5,676 bases of DNA from Bacillota bacterium. Its GTDB lineage: Bacteria; Bacillota; Clostridia; Lachnospirales; Anaerotignaceae. The notes below the pieces were generated by a model. That model was not told the DNA's origin. It was given only the letters and a program-made list of their open reading frames with translations, and did not search any database. Below are positions 5,644-5,676 of the stretch, one piece after another; position 1 is the first letter of the stretch; every line of letters starts with the position of its first letter. Location: positions 1 to 5,676 of the forward strand of contig JAEZPX010000185.1 of assembly GCA_023413275.1 (NCBI GenBank). The letters are read 5' to 3'. A program made the position numbers and the translations under genes.

Positions 5644-5676
5644 TTCGATATAGTCTGTTTTTTGCATGATTACAAA
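5644..5676 (+). other. Short non-coding tail; no terminator seen
   Basis: These 33 nt contain a run of six T but no GC-rich inverted repeat in front of it, so nothing here looks like an operon end. A further gene of the complex, such as E3 dihydrolipoamide dehydrogenase, may follow outside the window. Confidence 0.4.

Overview
The window comes from an AT-rich, low-GC Gram-positive bacterium (Firmicutes). Clostridia or Negativicutes is the best guess. Support: strong AAGGAGG-type Shine-Dalgarno sites, a probable TTG start codon, ATGA stop/start overlaps, and the gene content. The species cannot be named from this sequence. All genes are on the + strand.

Layout. Positions 1-117 are the last 38 codons of what is probably a TRAP-transporter substrate-binding protein (DctP). 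A clear intrinsic terminator or attenuator follows at 150-189. The small TRAP membrane subunit DctQ (330-830) and the large one DctM (827-2113) come next, overlapping by 4 nt. A 289-nt gap (2114-2402) holds a 13-bp hairpin with a cre-like sequence inside it, a second short hairpin followed by TTTT, and a candidate promoter with a palindrome in its spacer. After the gap come the E1-alpha (2412-3410), E1-beta (3407-4387) and E2 (4405-5643) components of an acetoin-dehydrogenase-type 2-oxoacid dehydrogenase complex. These are coupled by a 4-nt overlap and then a 17-nt gap. The last 33 nt show no gene and no terminator; an E3 (dihydrolipoamide dehydrogenase) gene may lie beyond.

How it may work together. 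DctP captures an organic acid or other small solute outside the membrane. DctQM moves it inward using an ion gradient. E1 (alpha2beta2, thiamine diphosphate) would cleave a 2-oxo compound or acetoin and pass the acyl group to the lipoyl arm of E2, which makes acyl-CoA. Side-by-side placement suggests that the imported solute, or something made from it, feeds the dehydrogenase. The gap has its own candidate promoter, so the two blocks may also be transcribed separately. All protein families here are well known. The points most worth checking are the TRAP/dehydrogenase pairing, the control signals in the two gaps, and a GDS in place of GDG in the E1-alpha cofactor motif.
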